Source: Paractinoplanes tereljensis (lineage in GTDB: Bacteria; Actinomycetota; Actinomycetes; Mycobacteriales; Micromonosporaceae). Taken from it: a stretch of 64,000 bases of DNA. The notes under the pieces are model-generated. The model was not told the origin of the DNA, ran no database searches, and saw only the letters and a program-made list of their open reading frames with translations. Below are positions 6,799-15,477 of this stretch, one piece after another (position 1 is the first letter of the stretch; the number at the start of each line of letters is the position of its first letter). The DNA is taken from positions 1 to 64,000 of the forward strand of contig NZ_BOMY01000030.1 in the NCBI RefSeq assembly GCF_016862435.1. Reading direction: 5' to 3'. The position numbers were made by a program, and so were the translations under genes.

Positions 6799-9141
6799 TC
6801 AGCTCATCCGGCCCAGCGCCCCGCGGAACCGGGCCAGGTCCCGGCGCCGGCGTTCCAGCGTCGCGGCCAGCACGACCAGCAGCACGCCACCGGCGGCCGG
6901 CGGGATCCAGCGCGGCACCAGATCCCATACCCGGGTCAGCTCGTGCAGCGCCACCAGGGCCAGCGCCAGGCTGCCGGCCACCACCGGAGCGCGCAGCCTG
7001 GCTCGTGCCCCGACCAGCAGAATCGCCAGGGCGCCGGCCCCGAGCAGCAGCGGCCGCAGGTACTGCCCCTCGTCCACGAAGATCGAAACCAGGCTGGGCG
7101 TCAGCGCCGTGGTCAGCGCCGGGCCGTAGGAAACCCAGCTCGGCGCGGGGTCGCGCCGGGCGAGAAGACCGGCGGCGAGTGCCAGGCCGGCTGCCGGGAG
7201 GGTGTACGCCTCCAGCACGGTCCCCGGAGCCGCGGCCAGGGCCACACCCCACCCGGCCACGACGGTGACCGCGACCCCGAGCCCGCGGATCTGCGCCGTG
7301 CGTCCGGCGGTGCCGGTCACGGCCGCGGCGACCAGCAGCGCCCCGAGCCCCGCGAGGGTCCCCGTCCGGGCGCTCAGCAAATCGCCCAGCAGGCCCACGA
7401 CCAGCACAAACCCGGCCGGCACGAACACCGCGATCTCGGTTCGCCGGTCCCGGGTCAGGGTCGAGGTGGCCGCCGCCAGCAGCAGCGCGAGCACCAGATA
7501 GACCACCACCGGCTCCCCGGCGACAAGCGCCCAGACCGGCAGCAGAGTCGTCACGACAAGCACCGCAACCAGCGCCTCCCGCCGGGCGGGCAGCAGCCGT
7601 AGCGCGCACACCAGCGCGGCTGTCGCGACCGCGACGCACCGCAGCTGCCCGGCCCCGCTGAGGCCGAGGGCGGCCGAGGCGGTCCAGGCGATCGCCGGCA
7701 CCGCGAGGAAACCCGTGACCAGACCGGCGCCGCGCAGGCCGGGGTGCCGGGCGGCCGTGGCGAGGCCGAAGCCGAGCAGGGCGAGCACGGTCAGGACGGC
7801 GGCGGCCAGGCCGGGCCGGCCGAAGCCGGCCACCAGCGCGTGCCCGCCGAGCAGCGCGGCGGCGACGAGTTGTCCGGCGAAGCCGGCCACGCCGCCGGCG
7901 CCACCGAGGCCGATCGCGGCGCCGAGGCCGCCCTGGCCGCCGAGGAAGGAGGCGACCGAGGAGGCGGCCGTCGGGGAGGCGGCGGCGGGAAGGGCGGCGA
8001 CCCGGGTCGCCGGGACGGCGAGAGCGGGAGCGGCGTGGCGAGCGGCCAGGGCCAGCGCGGCGGTGAGCACGACGAGGTCGATCAGCGGGCCGTTCCACCA
8101 GGGGAGGTGCAGGCCGGACGGGAGGGCCAGGGCGATCGCGGCGGCGCCGCCGATGGTGGCGGCCGGGCGGGCCCGGGGCGGGAGGGCGACGGTCAGGGCG
8201 ACCGCGACCAGGGCCAGGGCCGCCGGGAGGCGCCAGCCCTCGGAGTAGACGGTGGCCGACCAGGTGGCGTGGAAGACCGGGCCGGCCGCGTCCACCGTGC
8301 GACCGGCGGCGACCAGGGCCGGGGTGATCGCGGCCAGAGTGGCGAGGCCGCCCAGGGCGTAGGCGAGCGGGGCGACCCGGGTGCGGCGGACGGCCACGTC
8401 CAGGGCGGCCAGCAGGCCGAAGGTCAGGGTCCAGCCGGCCGGGCCGGGGTGCGCCGGGGCGATCAGCAGCGGCAGGGCCGGCTGGGCGGCGAGCAGGGCG
8501 GCGTAGCGGGGGCCGGTGAGGCCGGTGAGATATCCGTAGCCGGCCGCGATCGCGGCGGTGAGCGCGAAGACCACGCCGGCATAGCGGGCCGGGCTGCCGC
8601 CGGCCAGGCCGAACAGGTTGACGTACCAGGCGGCGTACCCGTCCAGCAGGAGCAGCAGGATGCCGAGCGCGGCGACCGTCTCGGCGGCGCCGCGCAGGCC
8701 CCGGCGCAGGGCGAGCAGCGGCACCGCGAGGGCGGCGACGGTGACCACGCCGAGGACCGCGGCGCGGCCGCCGACGCCGAACTGCGACCAGGCCACCGCG
8801 GTGAAGACGATCGCGGCCACGGCCAGCAGCAGCCCGCCCAGGAGGAACAGGACGTTCTGGACGGCCCGGGACGAGGTTTCCGGCGAAGGAGCCGGGGCGG
8901 CGGGACTCTGCGATGCCCGTACCCTCTCGGCCGCCTGATTGCGCCGCGCGTAAGCGTGGGAAATCCGCGTCTCCAGGTCGCTCACCGCCCGCCGGGCGGT
9001 GGCGAGCTGGGGGAGCAGCCCGGCGATCTCATTGTCGGTCTCGATCACCAGGATGGCGTCGGCGTCGGGCGCGCGTCCGCAGGAGGGGCAGCCGGTCTCG
9101 CTCGAGGCCGTCGCACGGCAGTTCGGGCATGGGTAGGTCAC
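6799..9141 (-). CDS. Large zinc-ribbon polytopic membrane protein
   Basis: A 780-residue protein starting at GTG 9141. It opens with a zinc ribbon of two CxxC pairs (YPCPNCRA and GCPSCGR; Cys 5, 8, 17 and 20), then a short soluble helix (35-75), then roughly 20 or more hydrophobic segments to the C-terminus, which ends in basic residues. Actinobacterial proteins of this layout are annotated only as integral membrane proteins or permease-like. No transport motif or catalytic residue is recognisable. It appears monocistronic, with a hairpin after its stop. The ribbon may bind metal or a partner at the cytoplasmic face. The function is unknown. Confidence 0.8.
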   Translation of the reverse strand: MTYPCPNCRATASSETGCPSCGRAPDADAILVIETDNEIAGLLPQLATARRAVSDLETRISHAYARRNQAAERVRASQSPAAPAPSPETSSRAVQNVLFLLGGLLLAVAAIVFTAVAWSQFGVGGRAAVLGVVTVAALAVPLLALRRGLRGAAETVAALGILLLLLDGYAAWYVNLFGLAGGSPARYAGVVFALTAAIAAGYGYLTGLTGPRYAALLAAQPALPLLIAPAHPGPAGWTLTFGLLAALDVAVRRTRVAPLAYALGGLATLAAITPALVAAGRTVDAAGPVFHATWSATVYSEGWRLPAALALVAVALTVALPPRARPAATIGGAAAIALALPSGLHLPWWNGPLIDLVVLTAALALAARHAAPALAVPATRVAALPAAASPTAASSVASFLGGQGGLGAAIGLGGAGGVAGFAGQLVAAALLGGHALVAGFGRPGLAAAVLTVLALLGFGLATAARHPGLRGAGLVTGFLAVPAIAWTASAALGLSGAGQLRCVAVATAALVCALRLLPARREALVAVLVVTTLLPVWALVAGEPVVVYLVLALLLAAATSTLTRDRRTEIAVFVPAGFVLVVGLLGDLLSARTGTLAGLGALLVAAAVTGTAGRTAQIRGLGVAVTVVAGWGVALAAAPGTVLEAYTLPAAGLALAAGLLARRDPAPSWVSYGPALTTALTPSLVSIFVDEGQYLRPLLLGAGALAILLVGARARLRAPVVAGSLALALVALHELTRVWDLVPRWIPPAAGGVLLVVLAATLERRRRDLARFRGALGRMS

Positions 9142-9189
9142 GTGCTAGATCCTTGTGGCCGCGCGGTTACGAATCCTGAGCACGCATAC

Positions 9190-9591
9190 TCACAGCGGTT
9201 GCTCAGATACCCAAACTGCCCAGCGCGTGACAGTGATCTGCAGGAACGGGCCGCCCGGTGCCGCTGCCCGATATTGGGGATATTTCGCGACGAGAGCGGC
9301 GAGGCTGTCGGGCGCCTCCTCGAAGACCCGCACCGTCCCGTCGGCCCGCACCCACCACAACTGCGACCAATCGTCGTCGTAGTGGTCGGCCAGCACCGAG
9401 ACCTGCGGGTTCGCCGCGATGTTGGCGAGCCGGCGCAGGTTGCGGGTGCGCTTGGGCTTGGCGTCGACGGCCGAGTGGATCACGTCGCCGACCACCGCGA
9501 AGACGAACGGCACCAGATGCGGCTCGCCGGCCGGCCCGACCGTGGCCAGCCGGGCCACCCGGGCCGAGCCGAACCGTTCCGCCGGGGTCAC
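9190..9591 (-). CDS. PPOX-class F420-dependent enzyme (Rv0121 family)
   Basis: A 133-residue split-beta-barrel flavin/deazaflavin protein starting VTPAERFGSARVARLATVG. The pattern RxARLATVGxxGxPHLVPFVF followed by a basic AKPKRTRNLRRLANI helix is that of the PPOX-type F420 enzymes grouped with M. tuberculosis Rv0121c. It would use F420H2 to reduce an unknown substrate. Its GTG start overlaps the stop of the upstream F420-dependent oxidoreductase gene (GTGA at 9591-9588), so the two are almost certainly co-translated. The substrate is unknown. Confidence 0.88.
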   Translation of the reverse strand: MTPAERFGSARVARLATVGPAGEPHLVPFVFAVVGDVIHSAVDAKPKRTRNLRRLANIAANPQVSVLADHYDDDWSQLWWVRADGTVRVFEEAPDSLAALVAKYPQYRAAAPGGPFLQITVTRWAVWVSEQPL

Positions 9592-10418
9592 CGGCCGACC
9601 AGTTCGGCGATCGCCCGCTCCCACTTCTCCAGGGCCGGCTCGACCACGCTCCACGGACCGGACGGCAGCCACGCCGAGGCCCGCTGCACGCCGGCCTCCT
9701 CCAGCTGCTCCAGGGCCTTCGGGTCGGGCGGCACGCTGAGCACCTGCACCTGCAGGTAACGGTCGGCCCGGGCGCGCAGCTCCTGGATCCGGTCGAACAG
9801 GTCGGTGTCCTGCCACTGCGGGAACCAGCCGTCGCCGTATTCGAGGACCCGGTCCAGCGCGGTCGGCCCGCCCCCGCCGACCAGGATCGGCGGCCACGGC
9901 TTCTGGGCCGGCTTCGGCCACGACCAGATCCGGTCGAAGTTGACGAACTTCCCGTGGAAGGTGGCCTCGTCCTCGGTCCAGATCGCCCGCATCGCCTTGA
10001 CCCGCTCGCCCAGCAGGGCCAGCCGGGTGCGCGGATCGGTGCCGTGGTTGACCATCTCCTCGCGGTTCCACCCGGAGCCGATGCCGAACTCGAACCGACC
10101 GCCGCTGAGGTGGTCGACGCTGGCCACCTCTTTCGCCGTGGTGATCGGGTCGCGCTCGACGACCAGGCAGACCCCGGAGCCGATGCGCAGCCGGCTGGTC
10201 GCCTCGGCCGCCGCGGTCAGCGCCACGAACAGGTCGTAGGTATGCCAGTACTTCTGCGGCAGCTGCCGCCCGCCACCCCACGGCGTCTCGCGACTGGCCG
10301 GGATGTGCGTGTGCTCCGCGAAGAACAGCGCGGTGTGCCCGCGCTCCTCGACCCGCCGGGCGATCTCGCCGGGCCGCATCCCGTCGTGGGTGGGGAAATA
10401 GCCGACACCGAATTCCAT
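9588..10418 (-). CDS. LLM-class F420-dependent oxidoreductase (Rv2161c-type)
   Basis: A 276-residue luciferase-like TIM-barrel protein. Landmarks are MEFGVGYFPTHDGM at the N-terminus, FFAEHTHIP, the SGGRFEFGIGSGWNREE loop typical of F420-binding members, and ILVGGGGPTALDR. It fits the Rv2161c-like subfamily of probable F420-dependent oxidoreductases, which transfer hydride between F420 and small organic substrates. It starts at ATG 10418 with AGGA upstream and overlaps the PPOX-class F420 gene downstream, forming a two-gene F420 operon. The substrate cannot be read from sequence. Confidence 0.88.
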   Translation of the reverse strand: MEFGVGYFPTHDGMRPGEIARRVEERGHTALFFAEHTHIPASRETPWGGGRQLPQKYWHTYDLFVALTAAAEATSRLRIGSGVCLVVERDPITTAKEVASVDHLSGGRFEFGIGSGWNREEMVNHGTDPRTRLALLGERVKAMRAIWTEDEATFHGKFVNFDRIWSWPKPAQKPWPPILVGGGGPTALDRVLEYGDGWFPQWQDTDLFDRIQELRARADRYLQVQVLSVPPDPKALEQLEEAGVQRASAWLPSGPWSVVEPALEKWERAIAELVGR

Positions 10419-10531
10419 GCACCGATCCTATGAGCCTGACTGAACGACCGGTGAACGGTGCGACACCGCAGGGTGCACAGAAGGCCGGAAACCTCCCGTT
10501 TATCAGGTGCGGTCATTAGCATCGCGCTTCG

Positions 10532-12193
10532 ATGAGCACACTCCAGGTCGATCGCGTCGAAACACCCCGGAAAACCCGGCCTTACGGCCTGCTTGCGGCC
10601 GGGGTGGTGGTGCTGGCCACCGTCCTGGTGACGGGTCTGGCGGCCCTCAACGGCGACGTGACGTACGCCCTGGGCGGCATCGAAACGGCCGGGGCCGGCG
10701 GGGTCAGCATCTGGGATGTCTTCATCGCCCGCCCGATCGCGTACCGGTTGCTGATGGGCGCGCTGGACCTCACCGGCGACGCGCCCTCCTGGATCGCCGA
10801 CCGGGTCATCCGGGCCGAGGCCGACCTGCTGATCGTGGCGGTCGCCGTGCTGCTCTTCCTCGGGCTGCGCCGGCACCTGGACAAATGGCCCGCGGCCGGG
10901 ATCGCGTTCACCGTCGGGTTCGCGCTGATCGTCTCGCCGCCCTGGCACTTCCTGGAGCCGGACTGGGTGGCCGCGCTGGCCGCGGTGGCCGCCGTCGGCG
11001 CGTCCCTGGCGCCCCGCCGGCTCTGGCTCGGTGCGCTGCTCGGCGGGTTCTTCGTGGTCCTGGTCGTGGCGGTCAAGCTGGCCACCGCGCCGATCGCCCT
11101 GCTCGCGCTGATCGCGGTCGCGCTGTTCAGCCTGCGCCGGGCACTGTGGGTGGCCGGCGCCGCCGCGGTGCTGGCCGTCATCTGGTACCTGGTCACCAAG
11201 CAATTCCTGCCCTGGGAGTGGCTCTGGTTCAAGGACCAGGCCGAACTCGTCGACGACTCACCGATCCACCACGGCCTGCGCCGGATCGACTTCCACTGGC
11301 TGCGCTACGGGCTCGGCGACACCACCATCCTCAGCCCGATCGTGGCGACCGCGCCGGCCGCGTTCGCCGCCCTGATCCAGCGGCAGTCGGGGGCCCGGCT
11401 GCGCTGGCTCGGCGCCGCGATCGCGGTGGTCGCGACCGGGCTGTCCCTTGCCTCCGCGTACGGTCAGGGCGAGTTCTTCATGTACCACTACGCGGTCGTC
11501 CCGGTGCTGGCGGCGGCGGTCTGGGGTGGCGCGTTCGCGCTGGTCCCGGCGGCTCGGGTGCCGCTGCTGGCCACCACGCTGGTGCTGGCCGCCGCGAGTT
11601 TCGTGCTGCTGCGCCAGGACGGCGACTGGCGGCACGACCACGTCGGCCTGGTCGCCAGCTCCTACCTGCTGGCCGCCGCGATCGCCGCGGTCGTGGTGTG
11701 GACGGTGACCGCCCGCTCGGTGCCGTGGTCGCTGGGGGCGGTCGTGCTGTCGGTCGCGCTGCTGCCGCCGGTGCTGATCGGCGCGCCGCTGTCGTTCAGC
11801 ATGTACAACTACAAGAATCCGGTGTCCCGCCCGGCCAACGCCCAGTACGAAGCGCTGAGCGACCGGATCGGCCCCGACACCCCGGTGCTCTACCTGGCGT
11901 TCGGCTCGATCAACTACGGCATCGGCAACCCGACCACCTGCCGCTACCCGTCGCCGCAGTGGCTGCAGCGCGGCACCCTGTTCGCCCGGGTGCGCGAGTT
12001 CCGCAGCTACGACGACAACCTGAAATGCCTGACCGAGGACCGGACGGCCCGCTACCTGATCGTGCAGCCGACCTGGTTCAACCTGGCCAAGGCACCGCCC
12101 GAGGTGCAGGGCCTGATCGACGGCCGGTTCGACTGCTCCGACGCGGCCCGGGTCCAGGCCCCGGCCAACCTGATCGTCTGCCCGGCCCGCTAA
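10532..12193 (+). CDS. Polytopic membrane protein, GT-C-like
   Basis: A 553-residue protein with a first TM segment at about 18-40, about ten more hydrophobic segments and a hydrophilic C-terminal domain of about 130 residues (from 420). An acidic SPPWHFLEPDW stretch between early TM segments and the overall layout recall actinobacterial GT-C mannosyl- or arabinosyltransferases, but no family signature is certain. The C-terminal region contains spaced cysteines (CRYPS, KCLTED, FDCSD) and would be extracytoplasmic. Its stop overlaps the stop of the convergent kinase gene by 4 bp. The function is not assignable. Confidence 0.7.
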   Translation: MSTLQVDRVETPRKTRPYGLLAAGVVVLATVLVTGLAALNGDVTYALGGIETAGAGGVSIWDVFIARPIAYRLLMGALDLTGDAPSWIADRVIRAEADLLIVAVAVLLFLGLRRHLDKWPAAGIAFTVGFALIVSPPWHFLEPDWVAALAAVAAVGASLAPRRLWLGALLGGFFVVLVVAVKLATAPIALLALIAVALFSLRRALWVAGAAAVLAVIWYLVTKQFLPWEWLWFKDQAELVDDSPIHHGLRRIDFHWLRYGLGDTTILSPIVATAPAAFAALIQRQSGARLRWLGAAIAVVATGLSLASAYGQGEFFMYHYAVVPVLAAAVWGGAFALVPAARVPLLATTLVLAAASFVLLRQDGDWRHDHVGLVASSYLLAAAIAAVVVWTVTARSVPWSLGAVVLSVALLPPVLIGAPLSFSMYNYKNPVSRPANAQYEALSDRIGPDTPVLYLAFGSINYGIGNPTTCRYPSPQWLQRGTLFARVREFRSYDDNLKCLTEDRTARYLIVQPTWFNLAKAPPEVQGLIDGRFDCSDAARVQAPANLIVCPAR

Positions 12194-13629
12194 CCGATCA
12201 CCGAGCCGGTGGTCTCGCCGCCGGTCGACTGGGCCAGGCAGTGCAGCAACCAGCGGGAGTCCGGCAGCTGGATCGGCCAGGCGTCCGGGGTGAAGGCCTT
12301 CACGGGCCTGCTGCTGCGCGACGCCAGCAGGGCGGGCTTGCAGGCCTTCGCCACCTCGGGCTGCGCCATCAGGGCGTCGGTGCGGATCTCCAGCGCGCCG
12401 TCGGGCAGCGGGATGGCCAGGTAGGTCTGGTAGTAGTGCGGCTCGTCGCAGTCGACCCGGGCGGGCGGTTGGGCTCGCCCACTGATCGAGGTGAAGCCAC
12501 CCCAGCACATCGGTTCGGCCGGGCAGTAGCCCGTACCGCAGGAAGTGAACCCGGCCGGAACCGGCGCCTGGCCCGTGCCCGCTGAGGCTTTGATCGCCGG
12601 CCCGGCGTCGGCGGAATCGCCGTCGCCGTCGCGGCTGAAGCCCCAGGCGGCGATGCCGCCGACAAGGACGACGAGAGTCAAGATCGCTGCCCAAAGTACG
12701 CGTCGCGACTTGCCTTGCGGCCTTTCCAGCGACCTGCCCTGCGGTTTGTTCTGCGGCTGGAAAACCGGTGCGGGAGTTCCGGCGGCTGCGGCGCGGGCCG
12801 CGGCGGCCAGGTCCGACGCCGCCGGCCAGCGGTTCGCCGGGTCGGTGGCCAGGGCCTTCTCCAGTACGGCGAGGACCGGGACCGGCAGCGTGATCCCGAT
12901 CGTGCGCGGGGCGCTCTGCAGGCGCTGCAGCGCGACGGCATACGGGTTGTCGCCGACGAACGGCTTCTGCCCGGCCAGGCACTCGTAAGCGGTCAGGCCG
13001 AGTGAGTAGATGTCGCTGCGCACGGTGGCCGGCTGACTGAGCACCTGCTCCGGCGAGAGGTAACTGGGCGTACCCATGATCGCCCCGGACGACGTCAGCA
13101 GGCTCGCGTCGTCCCGCCGGGCGATGCCGAAGTCGGTGATCACCACCGACCCGTCCCGGCGTACCAACAGATTTGCCGGTTTGATGTCCCGATGCACGAT
13201 CCCCTGATCGTGCACGGCCTGCAGGCCGTCCGCGGCCTGCGCGACAAGCCGCATGGTGTCCTCCGGCCCGATCCGCCCACCCCGGGCGATCCGCTGCGCG
13301 AGTGACTCCCCGTCGACGAACTCCATCACCAGATAGGTGAGATCGTGACTGCGCCCGAAGTCGTGCACCGACGCCACCGCCGGATGGTTGACCCGGGCCA
13401 TCGCCGTCGCCTCGGCCCGGAACCGCCGGGCGAAGTCGGGCTGGTCGGCCACCTCGGCCAGCATCACCTTGACCGCGACGACCCGCCCGAGCACCTCGTC
13501 GACGGCCCGCCACACCTCACCCATGCCGCCGGCCCCGACCCGATCCTCGAGCCGATACCGCTCACCAAGCCGCACCCCAGGTCCCAGCACGCGCGCCAGC
13601 CTAGAAGTGCTCGCACCTCCTATGCTCAC
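12190..13629 (-). CDS. Transmembrane Ser/Thr protein kinase
   Basis: A 479-residue PknB-type kinase. It has the P-loop VGAGGMGEV (31-39), catalytic Lys54 in VAVKV, HRDIKPANL with Asp148, the DFG motif at 166-168, GTPSYLSPEQ, and a single TM at about 311-331. The extracellular tail of about 140 residues carries at least six Cys and a DEPHYYQTYLA segment, a likely sensor domain. There are no PASTA repeats. The GTG start at 13629 lacks a good Shine-Dalgarno sequence and lies only 5 bp from the start of the divergent gene. GTG 13590 is an alternative that would keep the whole kinase domain. Substrates are unknown. Confidence 0.92.
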   Translation of the reverse strand: MSIGGASTSRLARVLGPGVRLGERYRLEDRVGAGGMGEVWRAVDEVLGRVVAVKVMLAEVADQPDFARRFRAEATAMARVNHPAVASVHDFGRSHDLTYLVMEFVDGESLAQRIARGGRIGPEDTMRLVAQAADGLQAVHDQGIVHRDIKPANLLVRRDGSVVITDFGIARRDDASLLTSSGAIMGTPSYLSPEQVLSQPATVRSDIYSLGLTAYECLAGQKPFVGDNPYAVALQRLQSAPRTIGITLPVPVLAVLEKALATDPANRWPAASDLAAAARAAAAGTPAPVFQPQNKPQGRSLERPQGKSRRVLWAAILTLVVLVGGIAAWGFSRDGDGDSADAGPAIKASAGTGQAPVPAGFTSCGTGYCPAEPMCWGGFTSISGRAQPPARVDCDEPHYYQTYLAIPLPDGALEIRTDALMAQPEVAKACKPALLASRSSRPVKAFTPDAWPIQLPDSRWLLHCLAQSTGGETTGSVIG

Positions 13630-13634
13630 GGGGG

Positions 13635-14363
13635 ATGACGAAGTCAGCGATAATCACGGCATTCCGGCTGGTCGCCCGGGGCCGCCACGCGTTTCTTCTG
13701 GCGGCGCTGGGGCTGGCCGTCGTGCTGTCGGTGGTGGCCGACCGGGGGAGCCGGTCCTGGGTTGTCGCTTTCGGGGCGTTGACCGTGCTCACCGTGTCGC
13801 TCTACGGGCTGTCGGTGGTGGCGATCCTTCTCTACCACCCGCGCCGCCTGCTGGTCCGGCCGTCGCTGCGGGCCTTCGACACCCCGCTCAATCCGAACCG
13901 GACACTGCACGCCGGGGCCTTCACCTTCCTCGGTGCCGGGCTGCTCGTCCAGCGGGCCGGCGACCAGGACCGCAGCGGGGAGCTGTGGCAGTTCGGGGTG
14001 GTCGCGTCGATCGCGCTCGCGGTCCTGACCGTGGTGATCTGGTACCTGGGGTGGCGCTGGCACGGCGTGCGGCTGACCCCGGACGGGCTCATCGACCGGC
14101 AGCCGTTCGGGTCGGTGTTCGTGCCGTGGGCGGCGCTGGCCGCCGACGAACCGGCCGTGTCGATCGGGCGCAACCAGATCGCCCTCTACTTCGAGCACCC
14201 GGAGCTGGTGGTCAAGCACGGTTACCGGCCGGGCAGCTCGCATTTCCTGACCGCCGGTGCGGACGCCGACCTGCTCGCCGGAGTGATCGCCGGCTATGTC
14301 GCCGAGCCGGAGCGGCGGGCCGCCATCGGCACCGAGGCGGAGCTCCGGTCCGCGCTCGGTTGA
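13635..14363 (+). CDS. Membrane protein with PH-like C-terminal domain
   Basis: A 242-residue protein with hydrophobic segments at about 18-36, 40-66, 90-105 and 115-137. A soluble C-terminal part follows (LTPDGLIDRQPFGSVFVPWAALA onward) and looks like the short PH-like domain common in actinobacterial membrane proteins. It diverges from the kinase gene with only 5 bp between start codons, so the two transcripts must overlap or be leaderless. The downstream TetR gene starts 26 bp after its stop. No biochemical role can be assigned. Confidence 0.65.
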   Translation: MTKSAIITAFRLVARGRHAFLLAALGLAVVLSVVADRGSRSWVVAFGALTVLTVSLYGLSVVAILLYHPRRLLVRPSLRAFDTPLNPNRTLHAGAFTFLGAGLLVQRAGDQDRSGELWQFGVVASIALAVLTVVIWYLGWRWHGVRLTPDGLIDRQPFGSVFVPWAALAADEPAVSIGRNQIALYFEHPELVVKHGYRPGSSHFLTAGADADLLAGVIAGYVAEPERRAAIGTEAELRSALG

Positions 14364-14388
14364 TCCGGCGTGTGCGAGACTCGGGGCC

Positions 14389-15009
14389 GTGCAGCTACGA
14401 CGCGCCGATGTCCTGCGGGGGGCCCGGGATCTTCTCGACGCCGAAGGGCTCGACGGTCTCACCATGCGCAAGCTGGGCGCGGTGCTGAACGTGCAGGCCG
14501 GGGCACTTTACTGGCATTTTCCCGGCAAGCAGGCGTTGCTCGGGGCGATCGCCGACGACCTGCTCGCCGGGGTCGCCGAGCCACCCCCGGCCGGCCCGTG
14601 GGACCAGCGGCTGGTCACCCTCGCGCACAAGCTGCGGCAGGCCCTGCTCGGCGTGCGGGACGGGGCCCGGCTGGTCGCCGAGACGTTCGTGACCGAGCCC
14701 AACACCGCCCTGGCCGGCCGGATCGGGATGCGCATCCTGATGGACGCCGGGCTGCCCGCCGAGCAGGCCGCCTGGACGATGTTCGCGGTCGGGCACTACG
14801 TGCTCGGGCACACCATCGAGGAACAGGCGACCAGGCCCGGCTCCGGCCGGGACGCCGAACTCGCCGCCCAGGCCGCGGGCGACGCCGACCTGCGCGAACT
14901 GGCCGCGGCGATCAGCGCCGACCCCGGCCGGCGATTCGAGTTCGGACTCGGTCTCGTCCTCGACGGAATCAGGGTGCGAGTCGGCCCGCGTACTCCCGCA
15001 GATAGCTGA
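14389..15009 (+). CDS. TetR-family transcriptional regulator
   Basis: A 206-residue protein with an N-terminal helix-turn-helix (residues 5-50; LTMRKLGAVLNVQAGALYWHF is the classic TetR recognition region). Its C-terminal part resembles the TetR_C class of tetracycline-repressor-like ligand domains (FAVGHYVLGHTIEEQA). GTG 14389 is preferred because the fold begins there, and a longer form would overlap the upstream gene. It follows the PH-like membrane gene on the same strand, and its 3' end overlaps the convergent SnoaL-like gene by 41 bp. The ligand and target are unknown. Confidence 0.88.
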   Translation: MQLRRADVLRGARDLLDAEGLDGLTMRKLGAVLNVQAGALYWHFPGKQALLGAIADDLLAGVAEPPPAGPWDQRLVTLAHKLRQALLGVRDGARLVAETFVTEPNTALAGRIGMRILMDAGLPAEQAAWTMFAVGHYVLGHTIEEQATRPGSGRDAELAAQAAGDADLRELAAAISADPGRRFEFGLGLVLDGIRVRVGPRTPADS

Positions 15010-15373
15010 TCCGCCCACCCAGCGTGCGGCAGATCGTCGCGCCCTGGAACGACGATTCCTCGCCCCGCCAGCGGCGGGTGATCTCCCATTCCGCCATCAA
15101 TAGATCACCGGCCGCACCGCTGTCCGTGATCCGCCATTCCCGGATGTGCCCGCCGGTCGCCAGCCAGCTTCGCATCCACCGCTCGACCTGGTCCGTCCCC
15201 CGATGGACCGGGCCGTGTGACTCGATGACCTGGCAATCGTCGGCCAGCACGGCCAGCACCGCGGCGATGTCGTGCCGGCCCCAGCCGTCGATGTAGGTGT
15301 GCAGCAGATCCGGATCGAGCGTCGGATCCTTGTTCACGAACGCCCACCGCAGTGGTGTCCTCTCCGCCCCCAT
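14969..15373 (-). CDS. SnoaL-like polyketide-cyclase-fold protein
   Basis: A 134-residue NTF2-like protein. The order of elements fits SnoaL-like domains: helix DLLHTYIDGWGRHDIAAVLA, strand DDCQVIESHGPVHRGTDQV, helix VERWMRSWLA, and a strand-rich end with WRGEESSFQGATIC. ATG 15373 is chosen for its GGGGGGA upstream; a frame upstream remains open but lacks a ribosome site. It is convergent with the TetR gene. It may be that regulator's target, but no shared operator was found. Confidence 0.72.
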   Translation of the reverse strand: MGAERTPLRWAFVNKDPTLDPDLLHTYIDGWGRHDIAAVLAVLADDCQVIESHGPVHRGTDQVERWMRSWLATGGHIREWRITDSGAAGDLLMAEWEITRRWRGEESSFQGATICRTLGGRISYLREYAGRLAP

Positions 15374-15477
15374 AGTTGTTTCCCCCCTAGGGCCTGTATT
15401 CGCACGCCGGCTCGTTTTGGATGTGTGTCCGGTATGCGGCACCCATTTCCCGCCCCGATGCGTATCGTCGTCGGCCT

